The notes under the pieces are model-generated. The model worked only from the letters and a program-made list of their open reading frames with translations, was not told where the DNA came from and ran no database searches. From assembly GCA_947459425.1 (NCBI GenBank), contig CANHDJ010000032.1, positions 1-39,230 on the forward strand: DNA of 39,230 nt. Reading direction: 5' to 3'. How positions within the stretch are numbered: the first letter of the stretch is position 1; each line of letters begins with the position of its first letter. Both the position numbers and the translations under genes were made by a program. Source of the DNA: Ignavibacteria bacterium. Its GTDB lineage: Bacteria; Bacteroidota; Ignavibacteria; Kapaibacteriales; UBA4661. This document shows positions 8,801 through 18,200 of this stretch, piece after piece.

Positions 8801-10863
8801 CTGGCGCTGGGGCGAAATGCGATGGGAATGTTGACCGCGCCATTCGGCGGCAGCGTGAAGGAGCGTGCGCCCGTGAGGAAAAAATTGTCGCCTCGCCGGA
8901 GATACACCACCAAGCGCAAGGTGTCTTCGGCGCTGGGGTTTGTGAGGCGAACTGAATTTGTGCCTTGCTGCCCGACGGTGACCGTGCCAAAGTTCACCGC
9001 GCTCGGCAGAAGATTGACCACCGTCGCATTACCGCGCCCCGACACGTAAATTTTTTTCTCAAAACTGCACGTTGCGCCGCCCGGAAGACCGCTTGGAACG
9101 CTGGCGCGAATAATCACCGAATCCCGTACCAAGCCTGGTTGAAGCGGTGCAAAACGGAGAAAATTGGGGTCAGCGAACAAGCCCGGACGCAGCAATATCG
9201 GGTACCGCAGTGAGCGAGAGCGCATGAAGGCAGGAACAATCACGGTATCAATGCGGACATCAGTGCTGGAAATAGCGCTTTCCCACGTAAAATCGAATGG
9301 ATCGGAAATACCGCTTTGCGGACATTCGCGCCCGAAGGCAACGCTGTCCAACCGCGCCAAACCATAGCCGCGCCGAATAATAATTGCTTCTTCGATGCGC
9401 CCCGCAAGCGGCAGAGCCAATTCCGGCTGGCAAGCATCGCCCGTGCGGACGCGCAGTGTGTCGAAATACGTGTTTGCGGTGTCCGTCGCTGAAAACCGCA
9501 CCGTTACTTGCGCCGACGCACCGGCAGTCAGCGTTTGCGTGAGATTACCGATGATGCGAAACATTTGCGCCCGTTGCTGCCGGAATCCTTGGAGGGCAAT
9601 GGGTTGTGTCCCCGTATTGCGCAGCGTCAAGGTTTGGTCAATAAACGGCACTTCGCGGCAGCCCGCATACAGCGTTGCAAAGGTGACGCTTGCGGGGGAA
9701 GGCTGCAACACGGTTGTTCGCGTGAGATTAAAGGGGATGTCGGTGGTGTCGCCGCAAAGATTTTCGCGGGCAATCCGCAAGGTGGCGCGGATGTCTCCGG
9801 TGAGTTGGGTGGAAAGCCGCACCGTTGCTTGCCCAACGGCTCCGGCGGGAAGCGTTATTCGCGCCGGGCTGACGGAAAATTCCCCTGCGGCAGCACCCGA
9901 AAAATTGAGCGTAATATTTTCAGAACAGCCCGCCGACAGCGATTGTATCACGACGTTATAGGTACGGACTTGCGCACAGCTAAAATTCTCACCTACCAAA
10001 GTCGGCTGAACACTGAACGAAGGCGGTATGACGCGGTTTTGTGTGGGGGCTTGGCAACGAGCGCCGGAGCGGAGTTCGCAGAGCGTGTTATTTGGGCTTG
10101 CGTCGCAGAGCCTCGTTGCATTGGCGGCTTCGTTGCACCGATTGTACAGCACCAAATTTGGCTCATTCCCCCGCAATGCTCTGTGCAAGCCGCATAAAAT
10201 CTCGTTTTGCGACAGTACCCGCGACCACAACCGTATTTCGTCCATCTGTCCGCGAAAAGTTGAGTTCTGCTCCCCAAAATTGCCCAAGGCGTTGGTGCTG
10301 CCGATTTGTAATTTGAGCGAGGGCGTTTGTAAGGTGCGAAGGCGGCTTGCGGGTGCGGTGGCATTACGGTTTTGTGCGACCTGCACGCCGTTGAGAAAAA
10401 TGGTAGCAGTTTGCGTTGCGCCGTTAAAGACCGCCGCAATGTGATTCCATGCGCCATAGCGCCCCGCAAAACTTATACGGGCAATCGTATTATCCATTGC
10501 GCCGAGCGCAGTTGTTGCTCCGTTAATTTCAAAAACAAGTTCGTCTTGAGGCGAGATATACAGCACCCACACGTCGTTTGCGTCGGTATTTGGTCCCCAA
10601 AGTCCGGCGATAAATTGCCGTGCGCCCGCCACACGCTGAGGATTTATCCACGCTTCAAAGGTGAGAACTGTCGAAAGCGCGTTTTGAGCGGCATTGGGGC
10701 TAACGTCCACGTATTGCGGTTGGGCGTTTTGCGTCAAGGTGAGTGCATTGCCGAGACAGGTTTGGAGCGTGTCGCAGCGTGATTGCGCCTGAGCGCGGGG
10801 AAAGGATAGTGCGGCAAGAAGACCAACAAGCGCAACTGAGAAAACGAAACGAGGTATAGCCAC
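5806..10863 (-). CDS. T9SS-exported modular protein with LamG, ASH and cohesin-like domains (1685 aa)
   Basis: A large cell-surface or secreted protein. It starts at GTG (10863): an in-frame TGA lies just upstream, and the signal peptide (MAIPRFVFSVALVGLLAALS, cleavage near AQA-QS) begins exactly here. In order: a LamG/concanavalin-like domain (about residues 40-235, with LTFEAWINPQ and DEIRLWSRVLS); a long run of immunoglobulin-like ASH/choice-of-anchor-D repeats (about 285-1190), marked by recurring VNFGTVTVGQ-type strands and VRF.P motifs; two cohesin-like beta-sandwiches (about 1196-1315 and 1431-1581, the second with FSFTSATLRGTIGDTLTLPL); and a T9SS type A sorting domain (about 1601-1685, LFQSYPNPATDRTTIEFEL, ending KAMVIIR). 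It probably acts in surface adhesion or binding; no enzymatic site is visible. An OmpA-family gene lies upstream on the same strand, separated by about 240 bases that contain an inverted repeat. Confidence 0.9.
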   Translation of the reverse strand: MAIPRFVFSVALVGLLAALSFPRAQAQSRCDTLQTCLGNALTLTQNAQPQYVDVSPNAAQNALSTVLTFEAWINPQRVAGARQFIAGLWGPNTDANDVWVLYISPQDELVFEINGATTALGAMDNTIARISFAGRYGAWNHIAAVFNGATQTATIFLNGVQVAQNRNATAPASRLRTLQTPSLKLQIGSTNALGNFGEQNSTFRGQMDEIRLWSRVLSQNEILCGLHRALRGNEPNLVLYNRCNEAANATRLCDASPNNTLCELRSGARCQAPTQNRVIPPSFSVQPTLVGENFSCAQVRTYNVVIQSLSAGCSENITLNFSGAAAGEFSVSPARITLPAGAVGQATVRLSTQLTGDIRATLRIARENLCGDTTDIPFNLTRTTVLQPSPASVTFATLYAGCREVPFIDQTLTLRNTGTQPIALQGFRQQRAQMFRIIGNLTQTLTAGASAQVTVRFSATDTANTYFDTLRVRTGDACQPELALPLAGRIEEAIIIRRGYGLARLDSVAFGRECPQSGISDPFDFTWESAISSTDVRIDTVIVPAFMRSRSLRYPILLRPGLFADPNFLRFAPLQPGLVRDSVIIRASVPSGLPGGATCSFEKKIYVSGRGNATVVNLLPSAVNFGTVTVGQQGTNSVRLTNPSAEDTLRLVVYLRRGDNFFLTGARSFTLPPNGAVNIPIAFRPSASADYADEICVSEQRCFFTTCATLQGRGSEEIFRIEPPVARLDGVLGCSSSLATLTIVNISGTDQVLTDIRFNNPTGRFQLISGLDGVNIVSTTIPSGRSLAVDIRYSPADLVQDRTDAAFITFTAAGQQWQLSIRGTSVAPKLFITPVTAFGAVEIGDTKRDTIVVENISLVPISLDRITLPNGFTLHWSEKMLSAQLQPRETVRFGVTFTPQEETSYDGTVTAFSQSPCPASVAGRFQGRGIRSDLEAGANPVNISFTRPCECRTATTTLFNSSLANAFTVQSAVIGANDNEPTASKPEFFTWTSRFSPNGTTPYQIPPQATDTITVRFCPRSISTPQNVLNAASLTIVAQSPARQQRFTIDLTGRRTLVFTPVPTVVNFPVAPIVGTDAMPVSVSLSIPTGISQNPSPQPVVIDSIGFQAADGFPTTPQAFRVISPVGRFTIQPNQPPTQVVVGFRPTEARPYTARMVLYQSQPCRDIDTTILVQSSSFMAPLGLPIWFNNVSAVTDTFRVTTCGTVSVPIFSPQKVQDSLNIRLRLAFDTTKIRAVAAFSDHLPQSQVLMRSTNGGVELRLGSIRLDSVRALFRVQFASITGRRATFPIVIDSIVARAVSGAPFTLIPAGVTGRVIVQETRIDAPALPSPTVQFDSVQILGCATRLLTVRNTGDVAVRAFSLVNVPPDVRIIAATPPLTDSVRVGGTLTLTLQYCPRTENRIDTVMAVRSELPCTSVTQATIAGRGFRPDFPITFSFTSATLRGTIGDTLTLPLLINRDMATTLGGTQFWLRKFRFTVNLAYSPYSLKYIGATTPLAGASLTAQNAFPRNAALRGALTLNFSNVDSLRAGTVAFLRFVVAVPDTLITPMLVSSDSASFRSDSLMFLRIRPIPSAAVWTTDGICNITFLRAPSQNGTVVAAQLFQSYPNPATDRTTIEFELAETAAARLVIYDHRGNAVQTLLDGQILQQGRYAVETETRNLAQGVYHYVLQSGTFTGAKAMVIIR

Positions 10864-11022
10864 AAGATTATATGCGGTATGTGGAACAGAGTGTCACCGC
10901 TAATTTCTCCAAAATTTCAACACTTTGCAAGAAAATTTGCGACTACCTTGAGAGGAGTGCAGACAAAGACCGCGACAATTCGGATTCTCTGCTCAACACA
11001 CTCGACACCTGTAAACACGAAA

Positions 11023-11069
11023 CCCGCCCGGGACAACAGCGCAAATGCGCCTTTCAGCCGCCGGGCGGG
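11023..11069 (-). terminator. nested inverted repeat downstream of the OmpA-family gene
   Basis: A 9-bp GC-rich stem (CCCGCCCGG at 11023-11031 with CCGGGCGGG at 11061-11069) encloses a second small hairpin (GCGC-AAAT-GCGC, 11039-11050). It sits 34 bases past the minus-strand stop at 11103 and before the start of the 1685-aa gene. On the minus strand only a weak T-rich tail (TTTCGTGTTTAC) follows, so it is a possible terminator or mRNA-stabilising structure, not a textbook intrinsic terminator. Confidence 0.5.
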
Positions 11070-11102
11070 AGTAGGAATAGCCAATGACAAATTCCCCATG
11101 AT

Positions 11103-13457
11103 TTACTTCACAGGCGATTCGACGCGAATTCGTACCAAGCGCTTGTATGCTTCTGCTTCGGGCTGTGTGCCAGTGAGCAGAGGCGTTCCGGAATCGCGCA
11201 GAACAGCAGTTCGAGCATCTAAATTAAGCGCCTGTGCCACAGCGCGAGCATTCACATTCGGTGTGCCGCCAAAAACGACGATATGTACGCGGGATTGCGG
11301 AGTAATCGTGCGCTTTGCCGCTTCAAAAGCACTTTTAGAAGAAGCGTCCATGTCGCTCAGGGAAGCGCCAAATAAACACTCAAAGGTACTGATGGTTTTG
11401 TCTGGCGAACCGCTCTTGCGCTTGTCGGCAAGGGAAACCTGTTCTACTTTTACCGATTTCAAGGCAGGCTCCGGAGCGGCAGCATTGTTGATGTCAAATG
11501 CGCCCATGCGAATAGTCACGGGTTCATTGGACAACGGCACAGTCGTTGCTTCATCGTTCAAACGCCATTCGTAGCGCTGTGGAGCGGGGTCGCCGCCTCG
11601 GGCTTCTTTGATCGTCGTTGGTTGATTGTCCACAATTTGCTGGAATTCCAATTCCCATTGCTTCAAGCCCGCACCAGTATTGATTTCCATGCCAATATTG
11701 AGAACGGGCGGCGAGGCAAGGCGCGTCGTGTAATCCACCGTGAGTGGTGCCAAAACGTCGGCATTGTCGCTGGAGAGCGTCACGGCGCGTTTATCGGCTT
11801 GTGTGCTTGTGGCGGCGGGCTTGGTGGTGCGTTGGATGCGGGTGGCGGGAATTTTCCAGACATCAATCAAATACGACGCAATCGCTTCGGCGCGTTTCTC
11901 CGCAAGTTTTGCATCGGTTTCATCGGTGGTCTGCTGTCCCGTAAGTGTGATTTTTGCTGATGAGGCGCTGAGACGCTTTCCAACAATATTCAGCAAATGC
12001 GCATATATGCTTATTGGTGCAGCATTTGGGTCGCTTGGCAATTTATACGTTTCCCGTTCCGCGCCTTGAATACGACGGTAGCGAGTAACCGAAGGCAGGG
12101 CAGAACCTTGGTCGAAAAACACCGCCGGAAGCAAGCTCCGTTGCGTACTTGCGGCGTACTGCTCCACGCGGAGTGTTGGATTTTCTACTTCTGTACCGTC
12201 CTCACGTGTTCCGGTGATAGTCGTTATCTGTGCTTGAAAGACTTTTTTCTTGGTTTCAGTGAGTTGCGTTGTGAGTACCTTTTTTTGCTGTTCGGCAATG
12301 GATTGCTCGGTTTTGGCAATACGATCGCTGATTTTTGAGGATGCAATAATTGTGTTAATAGCCGAATCCGCCAAGGCAATGGATTTTTTGCGCAGGTAAT
12401 CCACTTGTCCCTGCGATTTCAGCGCCAGAGAACGCACACTGTCTGCCTTGCGCTCCTCTTGCAAAAACTCTTCCTGTTCGGCTTTGTTGGTAAAGTTCAG
12501 CACAAAACTGAGTCCTGCGGTGACGGAAAATGGTTGGACGGTGATGTCATCGAAGCGCTTTCTGCCTGCATTGATCCCCGTTGTTGAGGCTATCGCCGGA
12601 AATCGAAAATTATTATCGCCATATCCGAGAGTGCGAAGTGATTGCTCGACTTCGGTATTCAATGGCTTCATTCCAGCTTCCGTAATGAGTGAGCCAAAGG
12701 CAGGTAAACTATAGCTTGCGTTGGCATTGAGAAAAAAAGTACCTACATTTTTGATAGAAAATAATGCTATTTGCATACCGATACGCGGTGCAATAAGAAG
12801 ATTAATATCTTTTGTCTCAAGGCTTTGTGTCTTTTCGGTCAGTTTAAGCGCCGAAGAAGCTAATGTTTTGTTACTACCGGGGAAAAGCGGAATACCAATA
12901 TTCACCCCCAAGAGAAACCCCGACAAATTCAGCATCGGAGAAAAAGAAAGAAATTGTAGCGTTGTCTGAAATTTTGCCGACTCTTCCTGATTCTCCCTAA
13001 TGGGGTCATTGTTGACGAGTGCTAGGATATAAGCCTTGTATCTCGCCTGTGCAGCATCATCCAAAATATCTTTAGGTCGTACTTTCGTTCCGAACGTATA
13101 GGTAGAAAGCCCAATATCAAGATTAAGTCCAATTTTTTCACTGAATAACATTGGTGCATAAAGAGTGATACCGAAATCCGCTTCTGGCTTGATATCAATG
13201 TCTATTCCACTTGGACCGGCTAAATTAAACGTTGGCAAATAGGTCGGGTTAATCGTCCGAAACGTCGTATTGACAGTGCCGCGAACACCACCATACACGC
13301 CAATCCCCCAGTTTATCACTTCAGAAGGCGGAAGTAATTTTTTACTATCCTCCTCATCCGAACGGACTTGTGTAGGCGTAGTTTGGGCGCGGAGACAAAG
13401 CGGCACTGCGGCGCAGAGCAGCGCACAGAGCAGGAAGCGAGAACCGAAGCGTTTCAT
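11103..13457 (-). CDS. OmpA-family outer-membrane protein with coiled coil and two OmpA-like modules
   Basis: A 784-aa envelope protein starting at the ATG at 13457. A Sec signal peptide (MKRFGSRFLLCALLCAAVPL, ending near RAQ) precedes an N-terminal region of alternating strands (about residues 45-325, with GIGVYGGVRGTVNTTF and IGLNLDIGLSTYTFG) that reads as an outer-membrane beta-barrel. Residues about 326-409 are Lys/Glu/Gln-rich and likely coiled coil. A first OmpA-like module (about 441-565) has LLPAVFFDQGSALP, ITLTGQQTTDETDAKLAEKR and AEAIASYLIDVW. A degenerate second module closes the protein (about 690-784, FECLFGASLSDMD, RVHIVVFGGT, RLVRIRVE). Such proteins usually tether the outer membrane to peptidoglycan. 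The neighbouring T9SS cargo gene lies downstream on the same strand. Confidence 0.8.
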   Translation of the reverse strand: MKRFGSRFLLCALLCAAVPLCLRAQTTPTQVRSDEEDSKKLLPPSEVINWGIGVYGGVRGTVNTTFRTINPTYLPTFNLAGPSGIDIDIKPEADFGITLYAPMLFSEKIGLNLDIGLSTYTFGTKVRPKDILDDAAQARYKAYILALVNNDPIRENQEESAKFQTTLQFLSFSPMLNLSGFLLGVNIGIPLFPGSNKTLASSALKLTEKTQSLETKDINLLIAPRIGMQIALFSIKNVGTFFLNANASYSLPAFGSLITEAGMKPLNTEVEQSLRTLGYGDNNFRFPAIASTTGINAGRKRFDDITVQPFSVTAGLSFVLNFTNKAEQEEFLQEERKADSVRSLALKSQGQVDYLRKKSIALADSAINTIIASSKISDRIAKTEQSIAEQQKKVLTTQLTETKKKVFQAQITTITGTREDGTEVENPTLRVEQYAASTQRSLLPAVFFDQGSALPSVTRYRRIQGAERETYKLPSDPNAAPISIYAHLLNIVGKRLSASSAKITLTGQQTTDETDAKLAEKRAEAIASYLIDVWKIPATRIQRTTKPAATSTQADKRAVTLSSDNADVLAPLTVDYTTRLASPPVLNIGMEINTGAGLKQWELEFQQIVDNQPTTIKEARGGDPAPQRYEWRLNDEATTVPLSNEPVTIRMGAFDINNAAAPEPALKSVKVEQVSLADKRKSGSPDKTISTFECLFGASLSDMDASSKSAFEAAKRTITPQSRVHIVVFGGTPNVNARAVAQALNLDARTAVLRDSGTPLLTGTQPEAEAYKRLVRIRVESPVK

Positions 13458-13626
13458 AGCGTGGCATTCCTAAAAGAGCATGAAGAACGTTGTTAATTGC
13501 TTGGCATTTGGGTGAACGCCAAGGTATTGTCATGGGGCGGTAATCTAACGACAGAAAGGCTTTAACGCAAGGATTTTTTATCAAAATATGGGGATTTTGG
13601 AGCGATATTGCCTTTTGTTTTCCTCA

Positions 13627-14364
13627 TCACGCCGCCGCATCATCATCCGGCACAATACCAGCCGCCCGTAACTGCGCTGCGAGACGTTCTGCACGCTGTT
13701 TTTCCTGCTCGGCGCGTTGTTTTTCCTGTTCCGCACGGTGCTTCTCCTTTGTCAGTGCGTGTTGCTGCATTTCTGCACGGGAGAAAAGCTGGCGGAATGT
13801 CTCGAATCGTCGCCCGTCGTGGCGCGTAACGACGAGTTCACCATCTTCGGTGTGGAAGGAAAGGTTCATCCGTGGGCTGTGTGGAATATCTTCTTCATGC
13901 ACAAGGCGCAAGTACCCATTGTTGCGCCGCCAGATTTTGAGGGCGAGTGTTTCGGGGTCGTACATGAAATATTCTTCCACGCCGTAGGTATCGTAAAAAT
14001 CTAATTTATCCATCATCTCGGCGGGGCGATTGCTGGGCGAGAGTATCTCGAACACGACTTGCGGCGCGATATGCTCTTCCTTCCACTGCATATATGAGCC
14101 GCGATGCCCGCGTGGTCTGCCGAAAACCACCATCACATCCGGTGCGAGGCGCAATTTGTTGTTTCCTTCGACGGGGTACCAAAATAAATCTCCCGCCACA
14201 AACACGTCATCGCGGTCGATGAAGAGTGAATCTATACCGCCATGCAGCATCGTGATGATTTCAAATTGTTTGGTATTTTCTGCCATAGGTTCACCGTCGC
14301 TGTCAGGATAGATAATATCGTCCTCCACAATCGGATGAAGGCTTGTTTGTGTTGTCTTTTGCAT
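13627..14364 (-). CDS. Uma2-family (DUF820) PD-(D/E)XK nuclease-fold protein with C-terminal coiled coil
   Basis: A 245-aa product from the ATG at 14364, which has GGAG about 8 bases upstream; the frame extends to a GTG at 14433 but without a ribosome-binding site. The core (about residues 25-185) shows the family's RLAPDVMVVFG and QVVFEILSPSNRPAEMMDKL motifs, in which the Asp and Glu are the expected PD-(D/E)XK metal ligands, followed by YGVEEYFMYDPETLALKIW. The C-terminus is a charged helix with heptads EKQRAEQ repeated, and ends in a short acidic and alanine-rich tail. The biochemical role of Uma2 proteins is poorly known; they are often found in multiple copies in environmental genomes. 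The gene stands alone between the OmpA-family gene (about 170 bases away) and a divergent DUF2147 gene. Confidence 0.85.
   Translation of the reverse strand: MQKTTQTSLHPIVEDDIIYPDSDGEPMAENTKQFEIITMLHGGIDSLFIDRDDVFVAGDLFWYPVEGNNKLRLAPDVMVVFGRPRGHRGSYMQWKEEHIAPQVVFEILSPSNRPAEMMDKLDFYDTYGVEEYFMYDPETLALKIWRRNNGYLRLVHEEDIPHSPRMNLSFHTEDGELVVTRHDGRRFETFRQLFSRAEMQQHALTKEKHRAEQEKQRAEQEKQRAERLAAQLRAAGIVPDDDAAA
13691..13753. repeat. 21-bp tandem repeat encoding coiled-coil heptads
   Basis: Three adjacent 21-base units (13691-13711, 13712-13732, 13733-13753) share the pattern GCxCGxTGxTTxTCCTxxTC. The first two are close copies and the third has diverged. They encode the repeated EKQRAEQ/EKHRAEQ heptads of the Uma2-family protein. 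Such repeats can change copy number by slippage, which would change coiled-coil length in frame. Confidence 0.7.
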
Positions 14365-14783
14365 TGAGAATACTCCGTACTCTGGAAAAATAGTTGGCGC
14401 TGAAAATATACAAAAATTTGGGCTGGAATCCACTGCAATTCACTGCAATTCCTTTGTATGTCCCTGTCCTAAAGTATGCATCAATTCTATGCTTCATTGC
14501 TTGGAAAAATCCGGCAACATGGCACCTCGCATTCACAGCTTGACAAAAGCAGCATATCAATAACACAAGGAATATTGTATTGACAAGGTGCAGGTTTTTC
14601 AATAACTTGCGACTCAGTTCTCATCAGAGCCTCGTTTCTGATTTGGAAATACTCGTTTATCCGGCACATTTTGATGTCTCGCCCTTCGATAAATTCAGGC
14701 TGAATACCGCATAAATTCTCATGGTGAGATTATCGAAATAATAAACTGTTTGCGTTCACAACCTTATTTTTAGGAATAATTCC
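14365..14783. other. intergenic region between divergent genes, with a 10-bp tandem duplication
   Basis: About 420 bases without a convincing gene. A perfect tandem duplication of CACTGCAATT lies at 14431-14450. Several short minus-strand frames exist, one with a signal-peptide-like start but a TTG codon and overlap with the Uma2 start. The right end should hold the DUF2147 promoter; AGGAAT precedes its start codon. Nothing else is recognisable. Confidence 0.5.
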
Positions 14784-15227
14784 ATGAAAAACACTCTTTC
14801 TACTCTCACGATATTCCTGTCGCTTTTATTACTCACGCAAAGCCGTTCGGCGGCGCAAACTGCCGATGTAATTCTCGGAAAATGGCTCACCGAAGGGGAT
14901 AAATCCATCGTGGAAGTGTGGAAAGCCAATGGCGCATATCAAGGAAAAATTGTCTGGATAAAGGACTCTCTTGAAAACGGGAAGCCAAAAGTGGACAAAT
15001 TCAATCCTATTGAGTCGCGCCGCAAACAGCCCGCCTTGGGGCTTCAGATACTTTCCCATTTGAAATTCAACAATAACGAATGGGTAGAAGGCACAATTTA
15101 TGACCCCGAAAACGGCAAGGAATATAGCTGTAAGGCGACCATGAACGGTGAAAAGCTGGATTTACGCGGTTATGTGCTAGGCTTGCCGTTTCTGGGGCGC
15201 ACCACCACGTGGCGGCGCGTTCCCTAA
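14784..15227 (+). CDS. DUF2147-family exported protein
   Basis: A 147-aa protein with a cleavable signal peptide (MKNTLSTLTIFLSLLLLTQS, ending near SAAQ). The mature part is one DUF2147 domain: ILGKWLTEGDKSIVEVWKAN at the start, KIVWIKDSLENGKPKVDKFNP in the middle, and LDLRGYVLGLPFLGRTTTWRR at the end, all typical of the family. Members are small periplasmic beta-barrel (calycin-like) proteins of unknown ligand. The ATG at 14784 has AGGAAT about 8 bases upstream. Its stop lies 40 bases from the end of the convergent SNF2 gene. Confidence 0.88.
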   Translation: MKNTLSTLTIFLSLLLLTQSRSAAQTADVILGKWLTEGDKSIVEVWKANGAYQGKIVWIKDSLENGKPKVDKFNPIESRRKQPALGLQILSHLKFNNNEWVEGTIYDPENGKEYSCKATMNGEKLDLRGYVLGLPFLGRTTTWRRVP

Positions 15228-15267
15228 CGGGGGCAAGTGTACCCAACCGACAAAGCCTCGGTATTCC

Positions 15268-18200
15268 TCACCGCGCCAATGTAAATATCTCTCGCAATTC
15301 TTTATTCGACATATCGGTAATCCAGTTTTCGCCTGTGCCGACGGTCAAATTTGCCAATTCTTGTTTTGCTTGAATCATCGCGTCAATTTTCTCCTCAAAT
15401 GTGGCTTGCGTAATGAACCGATGCACCTGCACATTTTTTACCTGCCCGATACGATAAGCGCGGTCAGTTGCTTGATTCTCCACCGCCGGATTCCACCAAA
15501 GGTCGTAGTGGATAACATTTGTGGCGGCGGTGAGATTTAATCCCGTGCCGCCCGCTTTGAGCGAAACAATCATAAACCGCGTGGCTGCGTCGTTTTGAAA
15601 GGTTTCCACAAGTTTGTCGCGTTTGGGTCTCGCTACTCCGCCGTGAAAAAAGAGTGCCTCAGCGTTTAACTCCTCAGCAATCATGCGCTCCAGCAGCGTT
15701 CCCATTTCTTTGTACTGCGTAAAAATAAGCGCCTTTTCGTCCGATTCTTGAATACTATCCAGAAGTTCCATCAGCCGTGCGGCTTTGCCGGAATCTTTGC
15801 TGTGCGGGTCGCCTTTTTTTGCGTAGTGTGCCGGGTGGTTACAAATTTGTTTGAGTGCTGTTATCATGCTAAAAATCAAGCCGGAACGGGCAATGGTGTC
15901 GCTCTCGTCCTTGCCTTCGATTGCCTTGAGAGCATTCTGCACGGCGCTTTCGTAGAGTGCTGCTTGCGATTTGGTGAGTGTGCAGTACTCGTTGGTAATG
16001 ATTTTATCGGGCAGATCGGCAATAATGCTTTTGTCCGACTTCAAACGTCGCAAAATAAACGGTGCCGTTACGCGGCGCAAACGCTCAATGCTGTCCGCGT
16101 CGCGGTCTTTTTCAATCGGCTTGATAAAATCATCACGGAAGCGCGTAATACCGTGCAGATAGCCCTTATTCAGCCAATCAAAGAGCGACCACAATTCCGA
16201 CAGGCGATTTTCCACCGGTGTACCCGATAGCGCCAGACGCATCGGTACGGGAATGGATTTCACGGCTTTGGTTTGTGCGGTGTCGTGATTTTTCATGTTT
16301 TGCGCTTCATCCACAATGGCGATGCTCCACGGGTGCGCCGCAAACTCCTTCATTTCGCGCCGCACAATACCGTAGGTGGTAATAACAAGATCGCTGCCTT
16401 CAAAATCAAAGGTACGATCAGCGCCGTGATAAATACTCGCCGTCAACTCTGGCGTAAAGCGATTACACTCGCGGAGCCAGTTCGTGACAAGCGTAGTGGG
16501 GCAAATAATGAGCGCATGGTGCGGAAGTTTGCCGTCATCCTTCAGGCGCTGGAGTAGGGATAGTGCTTGCAGCGTTTTTCCCAAGCCCATGTCATCCGCT
16601 AAAATTACCCCAAAACCGCGCTCCATTGTCGAATACATCCACTGAAAACCGCGCTCTTGATAAGGACGCAAGGTTGCACGGATGCTGCTCGGTAGCGTAA
16701 TATCCTCAATGCTCGTCAGCGATTGAAGTGCGCTTTTGAAAGCAGCATCGCCATCGAAGACAAATCCTTCTTCTTCACCTGCCAAAAGCGCCCTCAATGC
16801 CGCTTGTCCGCTCAATTTCACGCCGCCGTCGAGTTTTTCCAGCAGTGCTTGTGCTTCGGTAGGCGAAAGCATAACGTAGGAATTGCGGAAGCGCGTAATA
16901 CCGTTTGCTTCCTTCAAAAGCCGCTTAAATTCTGGCACCGACACGCTTTCATCGCCAATGGCAACGTCATACTCAAATTTTATCAAATCCAGCATCGAAA
17001 GAAACGTCTGCCCGCCGTGACTTTTTACTTTCGCACGGGGGCGCGGGCGAACAAGCCGCACCAATGCTTGCGGAAGAATCAAACTTACGCCCAGTTCGCG
17101 CAAACGATGTGCGGTTTCGGTTAAAAACGTGTAGAGTTCGGAAAGCGGCAACTGGACAGGTACGCCACGCTCTGCATTTCGCGCATCCAGCATCCATGAG
17201 AGTTCGGGGAAATATTTGGTGGCTTCATCAAGCGTCCGCAGCACGAGTGTTTGGATTTTCTCCGCATCCTGCCCCAAGACTTTCCCTTGAGCATTCAATA
17301 CTTGACGAATCGGAATCGGCTGCGCAAGAGGATTCATGCGGTCTTGCACTTCGCAATGCAGAACAAAGGGCGCGTTGGGATTGTCCGTAATAGCGTCGTC
17401 TGCCGGCTCTTCGATGCGCAGAATTGGCGTAATATCTAGCCCCGACACATCCAACCACGAAAGCCATTCGTGAATTTCGTTTGCCAAAATTGTTACGGGT
17501 ACACTGTTGGAAAAAAGCGGTATCGGCTCGGCAAACATCTCCGACAAAGCATCGGTTAGATGAGCGCCATAGCGCCCTTTGCGTATGGTTTGATGCACAA
17601 CTTCGGTCAATATATCCGAAAAAAGAGTATCAAAACTCTCCGCCGACAAACCGGCAGAATGCTCTTTGTTGATGCACATTTCGGGCGGTAACAAGCCGCG
17701 AAGCGTTGCCATGAGCCGATCCAGTGCTTCTTTGTCTTCTGCTCGGCGCACGAATGGCTCATAGCGAATGTAGTAGCGTACATCTTCGTTTTTGCCGAAA
17801 ATCTTTTTCACGGCTTGTGCTGTTCGGGCTATAACGCCTGTTTTGGCAAGTTTTTCGGGCTGCTTCTGGTCGCCAAAACGCACCAAAACAGGCTTGAGCG
17901 ATAGCGTTGAAACAAGCCTATACGCTACATCCAGCGCCGCACAGAAAAATCGTGACGACTCGGTATGAAATTTCTGCGTCGAAAACCCCGCAACGCTGGA
18001 ACAGATTTCGATAAGTGTTTCCAGCGAAGCAAAGGTCACATCCTGCGCAACGACGCGGATACTACTTTTTTGCCACGTTGGAAGTTTGATACTTTTGACC
18101 TCATTGCGGCGGGCAAGGCGGATAAATTCAAAATGCTCGTCAGGAACGGTGAGGTAGGAATACCAGTATTGATGTTCGTGGTCGTACTCTAACCAAATAT

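Noticed and set aside
14303-14602. Minus-strand frame starting LHLVNTIFLVLLICCFC, signal-peptide-like
   Set aside because: It begins with TTG, overlaps the start of the Uma2 gene and has no recognisable mature domain. It may be a remnant but cannot be supported.
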